DNA from: a virus
Reading direction: 5' to 3' (one strand)
Length of the DNA stretch: 64,000 bases
Virus record (IMG/VR): IMGVR_UViG_3300017991_000002
Span: 124,001 to 188,000 of that record
The notes beneath the pieces were generated by a model, which was given only the letters and a program-made list of their open reading frames with translations, ran no database searches and was not told the origin of the DNA. Position numbers and translations under genes: made by a program. Of this stretch, positions 1 through 7,087 are shown piece after piece. The number at the start of each line of letters is the position of its first letter. The stretch's first letter is position 1.

Positions 1-2
1 CA

Positions 3-251
3 CAGGAGGTGGAGATATTTGCTCACGTTTTCCTTAATGATCGGCCTCTTCTTGGAAGAATAAAAAATGCCATAAAATATATCTTCGGGTATAAGTGCCG
101 GTATGGTCATTGGGACGAATTTATCACAAATGATCCCGAGGAGGTAAAAAGATTACGGGATATGTGCAATAAGTTTCTTGAGCTAAGTGATGAAACACTT
201 CCCAAGGAACTGAACAAAAATAGAAAAATAAGACTTGGAGGAGAAGAATGA
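3..251 (+). CDS. C-terminal part of a small conserved phage protein (cut by window edge)
   Basis: The frame is open to the first base of the window, so the gene probably starts upstream. A GTG at 9 could serve as start but overlaps the AGGAGG at 4-9 and is too close to it. The visible part has a motif around IKYIFGYKCRYGHWDEF that I recall from small uncharacterised proteins of many phages; no function is known. It ends with a basic stretch (NRKIRLGGEE). Its TGA overlaps the ATG of the next gene, indicating an operon. Confidence 0.6.
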   Translation, partial: QEVEIFAHVFLNDRPLLGRIKNAIKYIFGYKCRYGHWDEFITNDPEEVKRLRDMCNKFLELSDETLPKELNKNRKIRLGGEE

Positions 252-709
252 GGAAGAAGACAATAACAACCAAATACCACAAGATTACCAGAGAGTGGTG
301 GTTTGATGTAGTTCCCCTCACGAAAGTGGGAGGGTTTATGGACTATTGTTTGGAGGCTATTTCTGATATCTACCCCCTCCCTGATGAGAAGATTGTTGTC
401 GAAATAGGGTTTAAAGAAGGGAATTATGTCGAGAATGGAGGCTACATGATAAAAATAGCCAATAATTTTGGAGAGAAGCTATCCTCATACTCATGCTTTG
501 CAGCAGCAGTGAGAATGGGCGATGCGTTCGAAGATGTATTTCCTCACGATTTTATTGACAGCCTTATTCATAAGATACAGAAAGATATGAGATCTGAAGG
601 GATCAGGGGATGGCTGAGGGAGTTCTTCTGGTTCAGTTCACATTGGTTTCGGTCGGCTCCTTTGAATAGGGGATCAAAGAAGAGGTTGAAAAGGAAGTCA
701 AAGTTATGA
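248..709 (+). CDS. hypothetical protein, 153 aa
   Basis: I do not recognise this protein. It begins at an ATG overlapping the previous stop and preceded by a GGAGGAGAA ribosome site. The N-terminal half is mixed alpha/beta and the C-terminal 25 residues are strongly basic (GSKKRLKRKSKL), which might bind nucleic acid. It overlaps the next gene by ATGA, so the three genes from the left edge to 1110 are translationally coupled. Confidence 0.6.
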   Translation: MRKKTITTKYHKITREWWFDVVPLTKVGGFMDYCLEAISDIYPLPDEKIVVEIGFKEGNYVENGGYMIKIANNFGEKLSSYSCFAAAVRMGDAFEDVFPHDFIDSLIHKIQKDMRSEGIRGWLREFFWFSSHWFRSAPLNRGSKKRLKRKSKL

Positions 710-1110
710 GGTTCCTAAAGGCGGTATTGAAGAGACTGACTCTGACGATTCCTGTAAGAAGATTATTTTTGAGGTCGATAAGAAGGGATCATCGGGTTAA
801 GATGTTTGTCGTATCCAGAAGAGACATCCCTCAACACTATCGAACAGTTTGCTACCTTCATGCGGTGTCCCTAATGACCTCCCGCCTGAAGTACACAAAA
901 CGATGTGCTCGATGGGATCCTGATGTCAATATTATCGTTCCTTTGCTTACTGATGATCATCACAGCCTTCGGGAACTGCAGCATTACTTGAAAGGTACCC
1001 TTGGCTGGTCAGTTGCCTCCTGGGAAACTCCGTATGGCGTCGGCGCCTTCGCCTTTATCGCTGGAGATGAAGAGGCTATAACAATAATCGATAATCTTAC
1101 AATTGCCTGA
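706..1110 (+). CDS. hypothetical protein, 134 aa
   Basis: Not recognised. The N-terminal 30 residues are rich in Arg/Lys (LKRLTLTIPVRRLFLRSIRR) and could be a membrane-proximal amphipathic helix or nucleic-acid contact. The rest looks like a small globular domain. It starts in an ATGA overlap with the preceding gene. A 17-base stretch in it (767-783) recurs exactly in the next gene (1274-1290). Confidence 0.55.
   Translation: MRFLKAVLKRLTLTIPVRRLFLRSIRRDHRVKMFVVSRRDIPQHYRTVCYLHAVSLMTSRLKYTKRCARWDPDVNIIVPLLTDDHHSLRELQHYLKGTLGWSVASWETPYGVGAFAFIAGDEEAITIIDNLTIA
767..783 (+). repeat. 17-bp direct repeat, copy 1 (copy 2 at 1274-1290)
   Basis: TTTTGAGGTCGATAAGA occurs at 767-783 and again at 1274-1290. 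Both copies are inside reading frames and both encode LRSIR, although the surrounding sequence differs. It may be a remnant of local duplication or recombination, or coincidence. Confidence 0.5.
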
Positions 1111-1134
1111 ATGAGGGTATGAGAGGTTTATTTA

Positions 1135-1422
1135 ATGACCCAACCTATGTGGATAAAGGAAGCTGCTGCCTTAGCTATCAGCAGAGTACGATTTGAAGGG
1201 GCATACTTTAATGAAGGAACTGAAGAGGTGAGAAGAATTACAAAAGGCTTTGTCGAATCTTGGATTGTTCCTATTTTGAGGTCGATAAGAGATAGAGATA
1301 GTGAGACGGCCAGGTGTTATTTAGAGGGGGAGGAGAAGTACATCAATCATGGTATGGAAGACGGGAAGAATCAAAAGTCGTATTATGAAAGTCCCCGTAT
1401 TATATCATCCACCCCTTTGTAG
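1135..1422 (+). CDS. hypothetical protein, 95 aa
   Basis: Not recognised. The ATG at 1135 is preceded by GAGAGG at good spacing. The protein is mixed charged and probably helical, with no membrane segment or visible motif. It is the last gene of the left plus-strand operon and is followed by a terminator hairpin. Confidence 0.5.
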   Translation: MTQPMWIKEAAALAISRVRFEGAYFNEGTEEVRRITKGFVESWIVPILRSIRDRDSETARCYLEGEEKYINHGMEDGKNQKSYYESPRIISSTPL

Positions 1423-1427
1423 TATAA

Positions 1428-1491
1428 CAAAAAACGGAGCCCTTGGAAGGCCAGTAGTTTCAACCCTATCCGCCTTCTGGGGGCTTTTTTT
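1428..1491. terminator. bidirectional intrinsic terminator
   Basis: An imperfect stem (AGCCCTTGGAAGG at 1438-1450 against CCTTCTGGGGGCT at 1473-1485) is followed by seven T on the plus strand (1485-1491). On the minus strand it is followed by GTTTTTT (1437-1431). It sits between the convergent genes ending at 1422 and 1490 and can serve both. Confidence 0.7.
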
Positions 1492-2911
1492 ATGCCTTCT
1501 GGGTAAGCTTGGAGAATATCGGATACCAGTTATGCTGCTCAACAAGACCATACTTGAGGTGCCATAGCATACACTGAACGTTTCTCAGGTTTATGTATCC
1601 CTTCATCTTCGTCCAACGACTTGGAATAACCAGGGTTGGCAAACACCTGAACAGGATTCCTTGTCTGTCTTCAACCAACTGATGATGGAAGTGGCCCGTG
1701 TGCCATTCGTGAAACTGAGTTTGGGCCCAAGCCTCCTTCATTTCGTTTGTCATGAGGCTATACAGGCGTTCCTTCTTTTCCTGGTCCCCGTGGCAGAAAC
1801 CGATGAGATTATTACCAAAATGATAATACTTCCTCATCATGGGTCTGTTTTCCACGGTAACATTATCATCGCTTCTGTACCAACAATGAAGCGCATCCCC
1901 GAGGTGGAACATTCTGTCCGGTGCGTGGTTGTCGAGAACTACAATGACCTTTACGGGGCCCAATTGACGGCACATGTCTATTATCTTAACCCACATCTCC
2001 CGACATTTTCGAAAGATCTTTGGCTCTCTTCCTTCCTCGTCTTGCGGTGTACCCCTAGCCGTTGTTTTATCCTGTGTATTGACATTGAATAAATCGTTCC
2101 CTGTCGGCAGTATGATCTCGTGGAGATCAAGATGACTGATCCTGGCAAGCTGGTGTTCCACTGACTTAATAGCCAACTTCTCTGCTATTTTTATGTCATA
2201 GTTTTCGCCGGTCTCTTCCCACCAGGACAGAAGTCCATAATGAATATCGACGAGTGGAACCTCGTAGACATATTCGCCGTCATCTCCTAAGATAAGATTG
2301 AAGTCTTCATATACCTTTGGAGAGTGTTTCTGCATGTCATCAACTTGATCGCTGATTATCTTAGACAGCTTTACCTCTTCAACCTTATACCTGAACTTTG
2401 CTTTAATGTGGGTAACAACTTTGGTTATCAATTCAGGCTTTCTGACGCTAAACCCTGTCATCTTACCATCTTCCCAAGAGAGATCCTGATCGCGGTAGTT
2501 TGTGTATATCGTCTGACGGGATATTGTCTTGTCGACAAGTTCCCACTTATCCATATCTATCTTGTACTTCTCAACAAGCTCGTCTACACTATGGATTTCA
2601 GTTGATTCACTCTCAAGATGGATCTCCTTCTCTCCTTTCGTATTAATGGTTTCCCTGATCGTGGAGTCGTCCTTGTCTAGACATGTCTTTGGATCCTTTT
2701 TCATCTCTCTTCTGAGAGTACTTTGACCATTATCCAAGACAGGCTTAACGTATCGATAGAGAACCCCATGAATGGATCCTGGGGTACAGTTAATATTGAA
2801 CTCTTTGTTCAATTCCCTTGCTATAACCTTGGATTTTCTAATCCCCTTGGCATATAGCTCCCTGACCTTATCGACATATTCTGGATGCTCTTTCCAATAT
2901 GACGATGCCAT
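1490..2911 (-). CDS. calcineurin-like metallophosphoesterase with N-terminal HTH-like segment, 473 aa
   Basis: Residues about 220-410 carry the ordered motifs of the metallophosphoesterase superfamily: D222-x-H224 (VDIHYG), G271-N272-D273, D327-N328-H329 in the place of the usual GNH, H374-G375-D376, and G406-H407-F-H409. These residues normally bind a two-metal centre that hydrolyses phosphomonoesters or phosphodiesters. Residues about 12-53 look like a helix-turn-helix, so a nucleic-acid substrate is plausible but unproven. The ATG at 2911 has AGGAGG five bases upstream; a TTG one codon earlier is too close to it. It is second in a two-gene minus-strand operon. Similar enzymes are common in large phages with unclear roles. 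Confidence 0.8.
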   Translation of the reverse strand: MASSYWKEHPEYVDKVRELYAKGIRKSKVIARELNKEFNINCTPGSIHGVLYRYVKPVLDNGQSTLRREMKKDPKTCLDKDDSTIRETINTKGEKEIHLESESTEIHSVDELVEKYKIDMDKWELVDKTISRQTIYTNYRDQDLSWEDGKMTGFSVRKPELITKVVTHIKAKFRYKVEEVKLSKIISDQVDDMQKHSPKVYEDFNLILGDDGEYVYEVPLVDIHYGLLSWWEETGENYDIKIAEKLAIKSVEHQLARISHLDLHEIILPTGNDLFNVNTQDKTTARGTPQDEEGREPKIFRKCREMWVKIIDMCRQLGPVKVIVVLDNHAPDRMFHLGDALHCWYRSDDNVTVENRPMMRKYYHFGNNLIGFCHGDQEKKERLYSLMTNEMKEAWAQTQFHEWHTGHFHHQLVEDRQGILFRCLPTLVIPSRWTKMKGYINLRNVQCMLWHLKYGLVEQHNWYPIFSKLTQKA

Positions 2912-2930
2912 CAAAACCTCCTTGATAGGG

Positions 2931-3164
2931 TTAATACAGGTCTACTTCATACTCATTAAGGATGGCAATAAACCAATCCCTGATCCTTCCTACCAACTCC
3001 TCAGGGGTCAGATTTATCATATCCTTGGGTAGACCATGCTTGTCCCAAGACTTAAGCTGGGACTCTGTAGCCTGTAAAGCAGAAAGATATGTTCCAGCAT
3101 TCATGGCTATTTTAAGCTCTTCAGCCTCTTCCGGTAAGTTAAACGTCACACTCCACTCTGGCAT
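2931..3164 (-). CDS. hypothetical protein, 77 aa
   Basis: Not recognised. It is a small acidic protein, probably helical, with no membrane segment. An AGGAGA ribosome site lies just upstream of the ATG. It is the first gene after the leftward promoter at 3187-3215, so it is likely expressed early with the phosphoesterase. Confidence 0.55.
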   Translation of the reverse strand: MPEWSVTFNLPEEAEELKIAMNAGTYLSALQATESQLKSWDKHGLPKDMINLTPEELVGRIRDWFIAILNEYEVDLY

Positions 3165-3186
3165 TGGATTCTCCTTCCTTTATAGG

Positions 3187-3215
3187 AAGATAGCATATCC
3201 GATCGAATTTGTCAA
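3187..3215 (-). promoter_or_regulatory. sigma70-like promoter, leftward
   Basis: On the minus strand TTGACA (complement of 3210-3215), a 17-base spacer and TATCTT (complement of 3187-3192). Transcription would start near 3180 and run into the 77-aa gene. The -35 box is one arm of a palindrome shared with the rightward promoter. Confidence 0.7.
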
Positions 3216-3222
3216 ATATTTG

Positions 3223-3251
3223 TTGACAAAATCATCCATTGGTTCTATATT
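3223..3251 (+). promoter_or_regulatory. sigma70-like promoter, rightward
   Basis: TTGACA at 3223-3228, a 17-base spacer, and TATATT at 3246-3251: a near-consensus promoter. The two divergent -35 boxes form the palindrome TGTCAA-7-TTGACA (3210-3228), a natural place for a repressor. The predicted start, near 3258, coincides with an ATG. The transcript would lead into the HU-like gene after a leader of about 170 bases. Confidence 0.75.
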
Positions 3252-3257
3252 TTTAGT

Positions 3258-3344
3258 ATGGAAGAGAGACACGAGGTTATACCGGAGGTGAAAACACCAA
3301 TAATAGAAGGCGAAATTTTGGTATGTGTCAAAAACGCAAAATAA
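3258..3344 (+). CDS. possible 28-aa leaderless peptide
   Basis: An open frame of 28 codons starts at the ATG lying at the predicted transcription start of the rightward promoter, so it could be translated without a leader. There is no other support, and it may be chance. The rest of 3345-3428 is an AT-rich leader with a GAAAAAATTTTTC palindrome (3348-3360). Confidence 0.25.
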   Translation: MEERHEVIPEVKTPIIEGEILVCVKNAK

Positions 3345-3428
3345 TACGAAAAAATTTTTCTTTTTTCTGTTCAGAAACGTATAAGTATAGTAGAGACCTT
3401 TAACCTCAGTCCACGAAAGGAGACATCC

Positions 3429-3704
3429 ATGGACAAAAAAGATTTGATTGAGGGCATTGTTTTTGAAAACGAGAACGTGTCCAAAGCACAGGCTGGTCGT
3501 ATTGTGGATGCCATCACAGACATGATGGTAGAGGCTATTTCCGATGGAGAAGAGGTGAAGCTCGGAACATTCTGCAGGCTCTCTCCTTATATAAGGTCGG
3601 CCAGAACGGCAAGAAATCCACAGACCGGTGAAACTATCCAGTGCCCGGCAAAAAGATCCGTCAGGTTTAAGCCTTTGAAGCAATTGAAGGAAGCACTGGC
3701 ATAG
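3429..3704 (+). CDS. HU/IHF-family DNA-binding protein, 91 aa
   Basis: The length and layout match the bacterial HU/IHF family: an N-terminal helical dimer region, then the beta-arm signature RNPQTGE (about residues 60-66), which intercalates in the minor groove, and the C-terminal VRFKP..LK segment. The family bends and compacts DNA. In a phage it may organise the replicating genome, assist recombination or packaging, or act in regulation. The start has AAAGGAGA upstream. The gene is monocistronic between its own leader and a strong terminator. Confidence 0.9.
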   Translation: MDKKDLIEGIVFENENVSKAQAGRIVDAITDMMVEAISDGEEVKLGTFCRLSPYIRSARTARNPQTGETIQCPAKRSVRFKPLKQLKEALA

Positions 3705-3709
3705 GAGAA

Positions 3710-3736
3710 GGGGCGGGAGACCGCCCCTTTATTTTT
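3710..3736 (+). terminator. intrinsic terminator after the HU-like gene
   Basis: Perfect 7-bp stem GGGGCGG/CCGCCCC (3710-3716, 3721-3727) with a GAGA loop, followed by TTTATTTTT. Confidence 0.9.
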
Positions 3737-3762
3737 AATACCTTGACGTATTTGGAGGTCTC

Positions 3763-3999
3763 ATGGCAACCATTAAGTCAGAATACAGAAGAAAGACCAG
3801 TTCATTAAGAATATTGAGAGCCCTTAGAAGACAGGGGGCATCAAAGGTATCCCTCCTGAAAAACTATCTAAACATAGACTCATCACTGTCAAGGATACTT
3901 AAGACACTACTCAAGAGGGGCTATGTGGAGAAGGTTGAGCGAGGGGTATATCGAATCACAGAAGATGGAATAAAAAAGCTTGAAGAAGAAAACTTTTAG
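3763..3999 (+). CDS. small winged-helix DNA-binding protein, 78 aa
   Basis: Residues about 15-75 look like a winged helix: a recognition helix region (DSSLSRILKTLLKRGYVEKV) and a beta-wing (RGVYRITEDG). This resembles MarR/ArsR-type or archaeal-style wHTH domains, and the N-terminus is basic. It probably regulates transcription. It lies between the HU-like gene and the sigma-like gene, and its stop codon touches the 5' arm of the structured RNA at 3999-4102. A GGAGG site precedes the start. Confidence 0.75.
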   Translation: MATIKSEYRRKTSSLRILRALRRQGASKVSLLKNYLNIDSSLSRILKTLLKRGYVEKVERGVYRITEDGIKKLEEENF

Positions 4000-4102
4000 G
4001 ACCCGGTATCTAGTCGTGGGAGAGTCCTATGTTGACACCAAAAACAAGAAAACTTTCATTATGCGATATCTGTTGTGGTAGCAGATTACCGGGTCCTTTT
4101 TT
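3999..4102 (+). ncRNA. candidate structured RNA closed by a 10-bp helix with U-tract
   Basis: GGACCCGGTA (3999-4008) is perfectly complementary to TACCGGGTCC (4087-4096), which is followed by TTTTTT (4097-4102). Inside are a hairpin ATCTG/CAGAT next to the closing 3' arm and a possible hairpin GUGGG/CCUAU near the 5' side, giving a multi-branched fold. The U-tract means the closing helix could also end transcription. It could be a small RNA processed from the mRNA, a conditional terminator, or a cis-element controlling the sigma-like gene at 4120. It matches no RNA family I know. Confidence 0.45.
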
Positions 4103-4119
4103 CCGAGGAGAGATAGGTG

Positions 4120-4779
4120 ATGGATAAAAACGAACTCGCGGATAAACATGAGGAGGTCGATCAACTCCGGGCTTATAGGGTAGAAGAAGATTTACCTGTG
4201 GATGATTATAGAGTCCAGTTACGTGTAAAAAATAACTATTTCCTGACGGCCATGGATCGGGCTGGTATAGCATCGATTGCCGAGCTTTCCAGAATGACGG
4301 GAATTGATCAAGGCGCTATCGGAAAGTTTGTAAATCTCAAGATGTCGCCGTATAAGTCAAGAACGGGCGAGCTTCGTACAAATATCCGTAAACTATGCGA
4401 CGTAATGGGGGCCTCTGTTGAAGACCTGTTTCCTCCGCAGCACTTGTATTCTCCACTACCAAGAAACACGGCGACTATGACCTTGCCTCTGCACAGTATT
4501 AAGAGTCTTATCCACTACAGTGACCAAGAGGTCCTACAGTTGATCAGTCGTAAAGAGGAGATAGATGCCGTACGGCAGGCCTTACAGACGGAGATAGACC
4601 CTCGTCAGGCGACGGTGGTCATGATGTATCACGGAATAGGGGAGTATGAAGGTAGGAATTATACCTATGACCAAATCGCACAACATCTTAATATCTCAGG
4701 AAGCCGTGTCGGGCAGATACTGGACAAAGCATACCGTAAACTTAGACAGTGCCCACTGTTCACAGAATACAGGAGATAA
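4120..4779 (+). CDS. XRE-type HTH fused to sigma-factor region 4, 219 aa
   Basis: Residues about 40-100 resemble an XRE/Cro helix-turn-helix (AELSRMTGIDQGAIGKFVNL ... LCDVMGASVEDLF). Residues about 155-210 resemble sigma70 region 4 (ATVVMMYHGIGE ... TYDQIAQHLNISGSRVGQIL ... AYRKLR), the part that reads the -35 box. No region 2 is seen, so it is unlikely to be a complete sigma factor. It more likely redirects or regulates host polymerase. GAGGAG nine bases upstream selects the ATG at 4120; a GTG codon precedes it at 4117. It lies directly downstream of the structured RNA. Confidence 0.7.
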   Translation: MDKNELADKHEEVDQLRAYRVEEDLPVDDYRVQLRVKNNYFLTAMDRAGIASIAELSRMTGIDQGAIGKFVNLKMSPYKSRTGELRTNIRKLCDVMGASVEDLFPPQHLYSPLPRNTATMTLPLHSIKSLIHYSDQEVLQLISRKEEIDAVRQALQTEIDPRQATVVMMYHGIGEYEGRNYTYDQIAQHLNISGSRVGQILDKAYRKLRQCPLFTEYRR

Positions 4780-4837
4780 CGATATTCCGGACTATGCACG
4801 GAACGACATCAAACATTTATCGAGAAGGAGGTTTAAC

Positions 4838-5116
4838 GTGTTCTTGAAAATAAGCAATAGACTAATCAATACCGAGGGTATATCGGATATATATTTGGAA
4901 GTAGCCCCGGGTATAATGGAGATGATACTGATCGAAGGGGGCAGAATTATGCTCATCAGTAATGATGTTGATAAGGATTCCCTAAAGCTTGATGACTATG
5001 ACGGGGAGGTTTTGTTCCTCAGTCCCGGGGAGTATGAGGGAGTCTCCAACCATTTTAACAGCATAGCTTTGAACCTCTCACCGCACAAGGATGAGGACAA
5101 AAAGGATGGCGAGTAG
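4838..5116 (+). CDS. hypothetical protein, 92 aa, GTG start
   Basis: Not recognised. The GTG at 4838 has an excellent GAAGGAGG site six bases upstream, whereas upstream in-frame codons overlap the preceding gene. The protein is acidic and beta-rich (ISDIYLEVAPGIMEMILIEG), ending in a charged tail. It overlaps the next gene by 11 bases. Confidence 0.6.
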   Translation: MFLKISNRLINTEGISDIYLEVAPGIMEMILIEGGRIMLISNDVDKDSLKLDDYDGEVLFLSPGEYEGVSNHFNSIALNLSPHKDEDKKDGE

Positions 5117-5372
5117 ACGAGAAACTCGTATAACTGGTGATCAGGATGTTGTAGTCGTCTTTAACTGTAAAGACTTTTTCATTAATGACAAATGCATAGA
5201 AGATATAATCCTGGATACTATCAGGAAAAGATTAAAGACGATAGACCTAGAGAGCAATCGTGCCGTGTCCAGTAAACTGATTACATCCATTATCGAGAGC
5301 TTGGAGACCGATTCTGGGAAAAATAAGTCTACAATAAGAAGATTACGTGTAAAGGGAAAATCATGCTCGTAA
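5106..5372 (+). CDS. hypothetical protein, 88 aa
   Basis: Not recognised. The ATG at 5106 is placed eight bases after GAGG; the in-frame ATG at 5091 has poor spacing. The protein looks alpha/beta with a basic C-terminus (TIRRLRVKGKSCS). It overlaps genes on both sides, consistent with one operon. Confidence 0.55.
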   Translation: MASRRETRITGDQDVVVVFNCKDFFINDKCIEDIILDTIRKRLKTIDLESNRAVSSKLITSIIESLETDSGKNKSTIRRLRVKGKSCS

Positions 5373-5767
5373 AGAAGATAGAGGTACCTATCTATAAACA
5401 CTTTTTGGTCTTTATAACCGACTGTGACTATTCAGGCTTGAGGACTTACCTGTCTGAGGAATATGAGATCGATTGGCTGCCTGAAAATGGAAGCTGTGGG
5501 CGCTCGTTCAAATTAGAGGCCACAACAGGGGCAATGATGTACTTTATTTGGATGAGAAAGTATGATAACCTTGTAGAGGATCATGTCACATTGTCCCATG
5601 AAATATCACATCATGTTTTCTGGATGTTCAACGATCTTGGAATGACCAGAACCAAAGATTCCGATGAAGCCTATGCCTACTATGATGGGTGGGTTACAGA
5701 GGAGATACTAAAAGCCCTGAATGAGTATAGGTTAAATAAAGGATCCGGGGAAGAGGGGAAAGAATGA
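5363..5767 (+). CDS. putative zinc metallopeptidase-like protein (HEISH), 134 aa
   Basis: An HExxH zinc-binding motif (H79-E80-I-S-H83) sits in a helix, followed about 20 residues later by DEAYAYYDGW, in which D101 or E102 could be the third ligand. This arrangement occurs in small gluzincin/IrrE-like peptidases, some found in phages. The fold and substrate are not known, and the motif may be structural. It begins within an overlap with the previous gene after AAGGGA and ends in an ATGA overlap with a small membrane protein. Confidence 0.55.
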   Translation: MLVKKIEVPIYKHFLVFITDCDYSGLRTYLSEEYEIDWLPENGSCGRSFKLEATTGAMMYFIWMRKYDNLVEDHVTLSHEISHHVFWMFNDLGMTRTKDSDEAYAYYDGWVTEEILKALNEYRLNKGSGEEGKE

Positions 5768-5931
5768 ACAGAGATAAGAAGATAATAGTGGCTCTTGCTG
5801 CTTCCACAATAACACTACCCATAATCTATCGGTATCACCAAGAAATCGGGGTATCAATACTCGGGGTGGCGGCAAGAGTGGCCCATAAAATGGAAGAACG
5901 TTTAAGAAGGTATGCAGGAGGCATAACATAG
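5764..5931 (+). CDS. small single-pass membrane protein, 55 aa
   Basis: A short positively charged N-terminus (MNRDKK) precedes a hydrophobic segment (IIVALAASTITLPIIY, about 7-22). A second moderately hydrophobic stretch and a basic C-terminal helix follow. The start overlaps the metallopeptidase-like gene by ATGA, so the two may work together at the membrane. No family recognised. Confidence 0.55.
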   Translation: MNRDKKIIVALAASTITLPIIYRYHQEIGVSILGVAARVAHKMEERLRRYAGGIT

Positions 5932-5961
5932 AAACCAGTCCAACCATAGAAGGAGATTTTT

Positions 5962-6384
5962 ATGGAGTATGAAGAGTTTAAAGCAAAAATGGATGAGCTC
6001 CTGGTAGACTATAAAGAGTTTATTTTATGGCTCAAGGATAACATCCACAGTCTAAAAGATCTCATCTCTCACTTTGCAGAGGTTATACCGAAGGTCGTTC
6101 TCATCTGGGCAGCCACCAAGGCAGTGGCCGAACAGATGCATGATCTGCCTTCCTCTATCCAGAGACATTACTTTGCCCTGTACCTGGATGATCTGTTCGA
6201 ATTCCAGAACGTTATTCTGGAAGGTATCGATCGATACGTCTTTGAGGTTATCTTTTACTTCTGTGAGTACTTCGGTGACTACCTGTTCCCGGGCAAGAAA
6301 TCGGTCGAGTTTAAGGATATGGCACAGAAAATTTTGTCAACCCCGACGAAAAAGAAGGTCAAGTTCAAAGTCGTCGCCAAATAG
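5962..6384 (+). CDS. hypothetical protein, 140 aa
   Basis: Not recognised. AAGGAG precedes the ATG. The protein is helical, with an acidic N-terminal part, an amphipathic middle and a basic tail (TKKKVKFKVVAK). That tail resembles the basic C-termini seen on several other proteins of this block. A strong terminator follows. Confidence 0.6.
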   Translation: MEYEEFKAKMDELLVDYKEFILWLKDNIHSLKDLISHFAEVIPKVVLIWAATKAVAEQMHDLPSSIQRHYFALYLDDLFEFQNVILEGIDRYVFEVIFYFCEYFGDYLFPGKKSVEFKDMAQKILSTPTKKKVKFKVVAK

Positions 6385-6394
6385 AACCCCATCC

Positions 6395-6433
6395 GGTAGC
6401 GGCCGTAAGCCTCCTGCTGCCGCTACCTTTTTT
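6395..6433 (+). terminator. intrinsic terminator
   Basis: Perfect 9-bp stem GGTAGCGGC (6395-6403) / GCCGCTACC (6419-6427) with a 15-base loop, followed by six T. Confidence 0.9.
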
Positions 6434-6444
6434 AGGAGACTGGA

Positions 6445-6606
6445 ATGGCCAAAATAACAAAATGCGTAAGGACCATAGATTATACGTATCAGGAGCTGGA
6501 AGAGGAACTCACCAAGTTATTTGCTGAGGGGTGGAAGATAGAAACATCGACCGCCGCCACTATTATTCTCACAAGAGATAAAACTCCTCAGGAATTGTTG
6601 GACTAA
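6445..6606 (+). CDS. small DUF1737/DUF4177-like protein, 53 aa
   Basis: AGGAGACTGGA precedes the ATG. The sequence TYQELEEELTKLFAEGWKIE and the following strand TAATIILTRD fit the small family in which a helix ends in EGW and is followed by beta strands; the function is unknown. The next gene ends with a similar segment (INELLKEGWSIKSH ... TLLTKK), suggesting related modules. Its TAA overlaps the next ATG. Confidence 0.6.
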   Translation: MAKITKCVRTIDYTYQELEEELTKLFAEGWKIETSTAATIILTRDKTPQELLD

Positions 6607-7019
6607 TGATAATAGATAAGGTAATAGATATGCAGCTCAGTATGCTTCTTCAGGATATGGACATATGTGCCAGGAAGTATGAGGTCGAGGAGTACGAAAA
6701 ACTTGCATTAATGAGACACGTTATCTTACGGGAGATGCAGTACGGAGAAGAGATGTTTACCTGGATATTTGCTCTGGAGAACGGCCTCCTCTCCAAGAAA
6801 ATCCAGGAAGACTGGGCAGACAGTATAGAAGCAGAGCTTGATAAACATGGCTTAACTGCCGTATATCATGATTGGGATGAGGAGAAGGACAGCAAGGCTG
6901 TTGATAGGATAAACGAACTTCTAAAAGAAGGATGGAGCATAAAATCGCACAGGTATTGGACCACGTTATTAACCAAAAAACCTGTAAGCATAAAAAACAT
7001 AGAAACATCGGTTCAGTAA
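6606..7019 (+). CDS. hypothetical protein with C-terminal EGW-type module, 137 aa
   Basis: The N-terminal 100 residues are helical and not recognised. The C-terminal 40 (INELLKEGWSIKSHRYWTTLLTKK) resemble the whole of the upstream 53-aa protein. The start is taken at the ATG overlapping the previous TAA; the ATG at 6630, after AAGG, is an alternative. Confidence 0.6.
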   Translation: MIIDKVIDMQLSMLLQDMDICARKYEVEEYEKLALMRHVILREMQYGEEMFTWIFALENGLLSKKIQEDWADSIEAELDKHGLTAVYHDWDEEKDSKAVDRINELLKEGWSIKSHRYWTTLLTKKPVSIKNIETSVQ

Positions 7020-7087
7020 ACAAATGTCCCGCACGGACACTTTCTACGGTAGACATTATATGACGCTATCAGAAAGGAGATTTTACG

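Noticed and set aside
1661-2092. Plus-strand frames antisense to the phosphoesterase and to other large minus-strand genes
   Set aside because: They lack ribosome sites and motifs and mirror genuine genes; typical shadows.
3999-4102. tRNA gene (closing 7 bp GGACCCG/CGGGTCC at tRNA-like distance)
   Set aside because: No T-loop TTC motif, no D-loop GG, and no anticodon arm in the right place; the helix extends to 10 bp and is followed by a U-tract.
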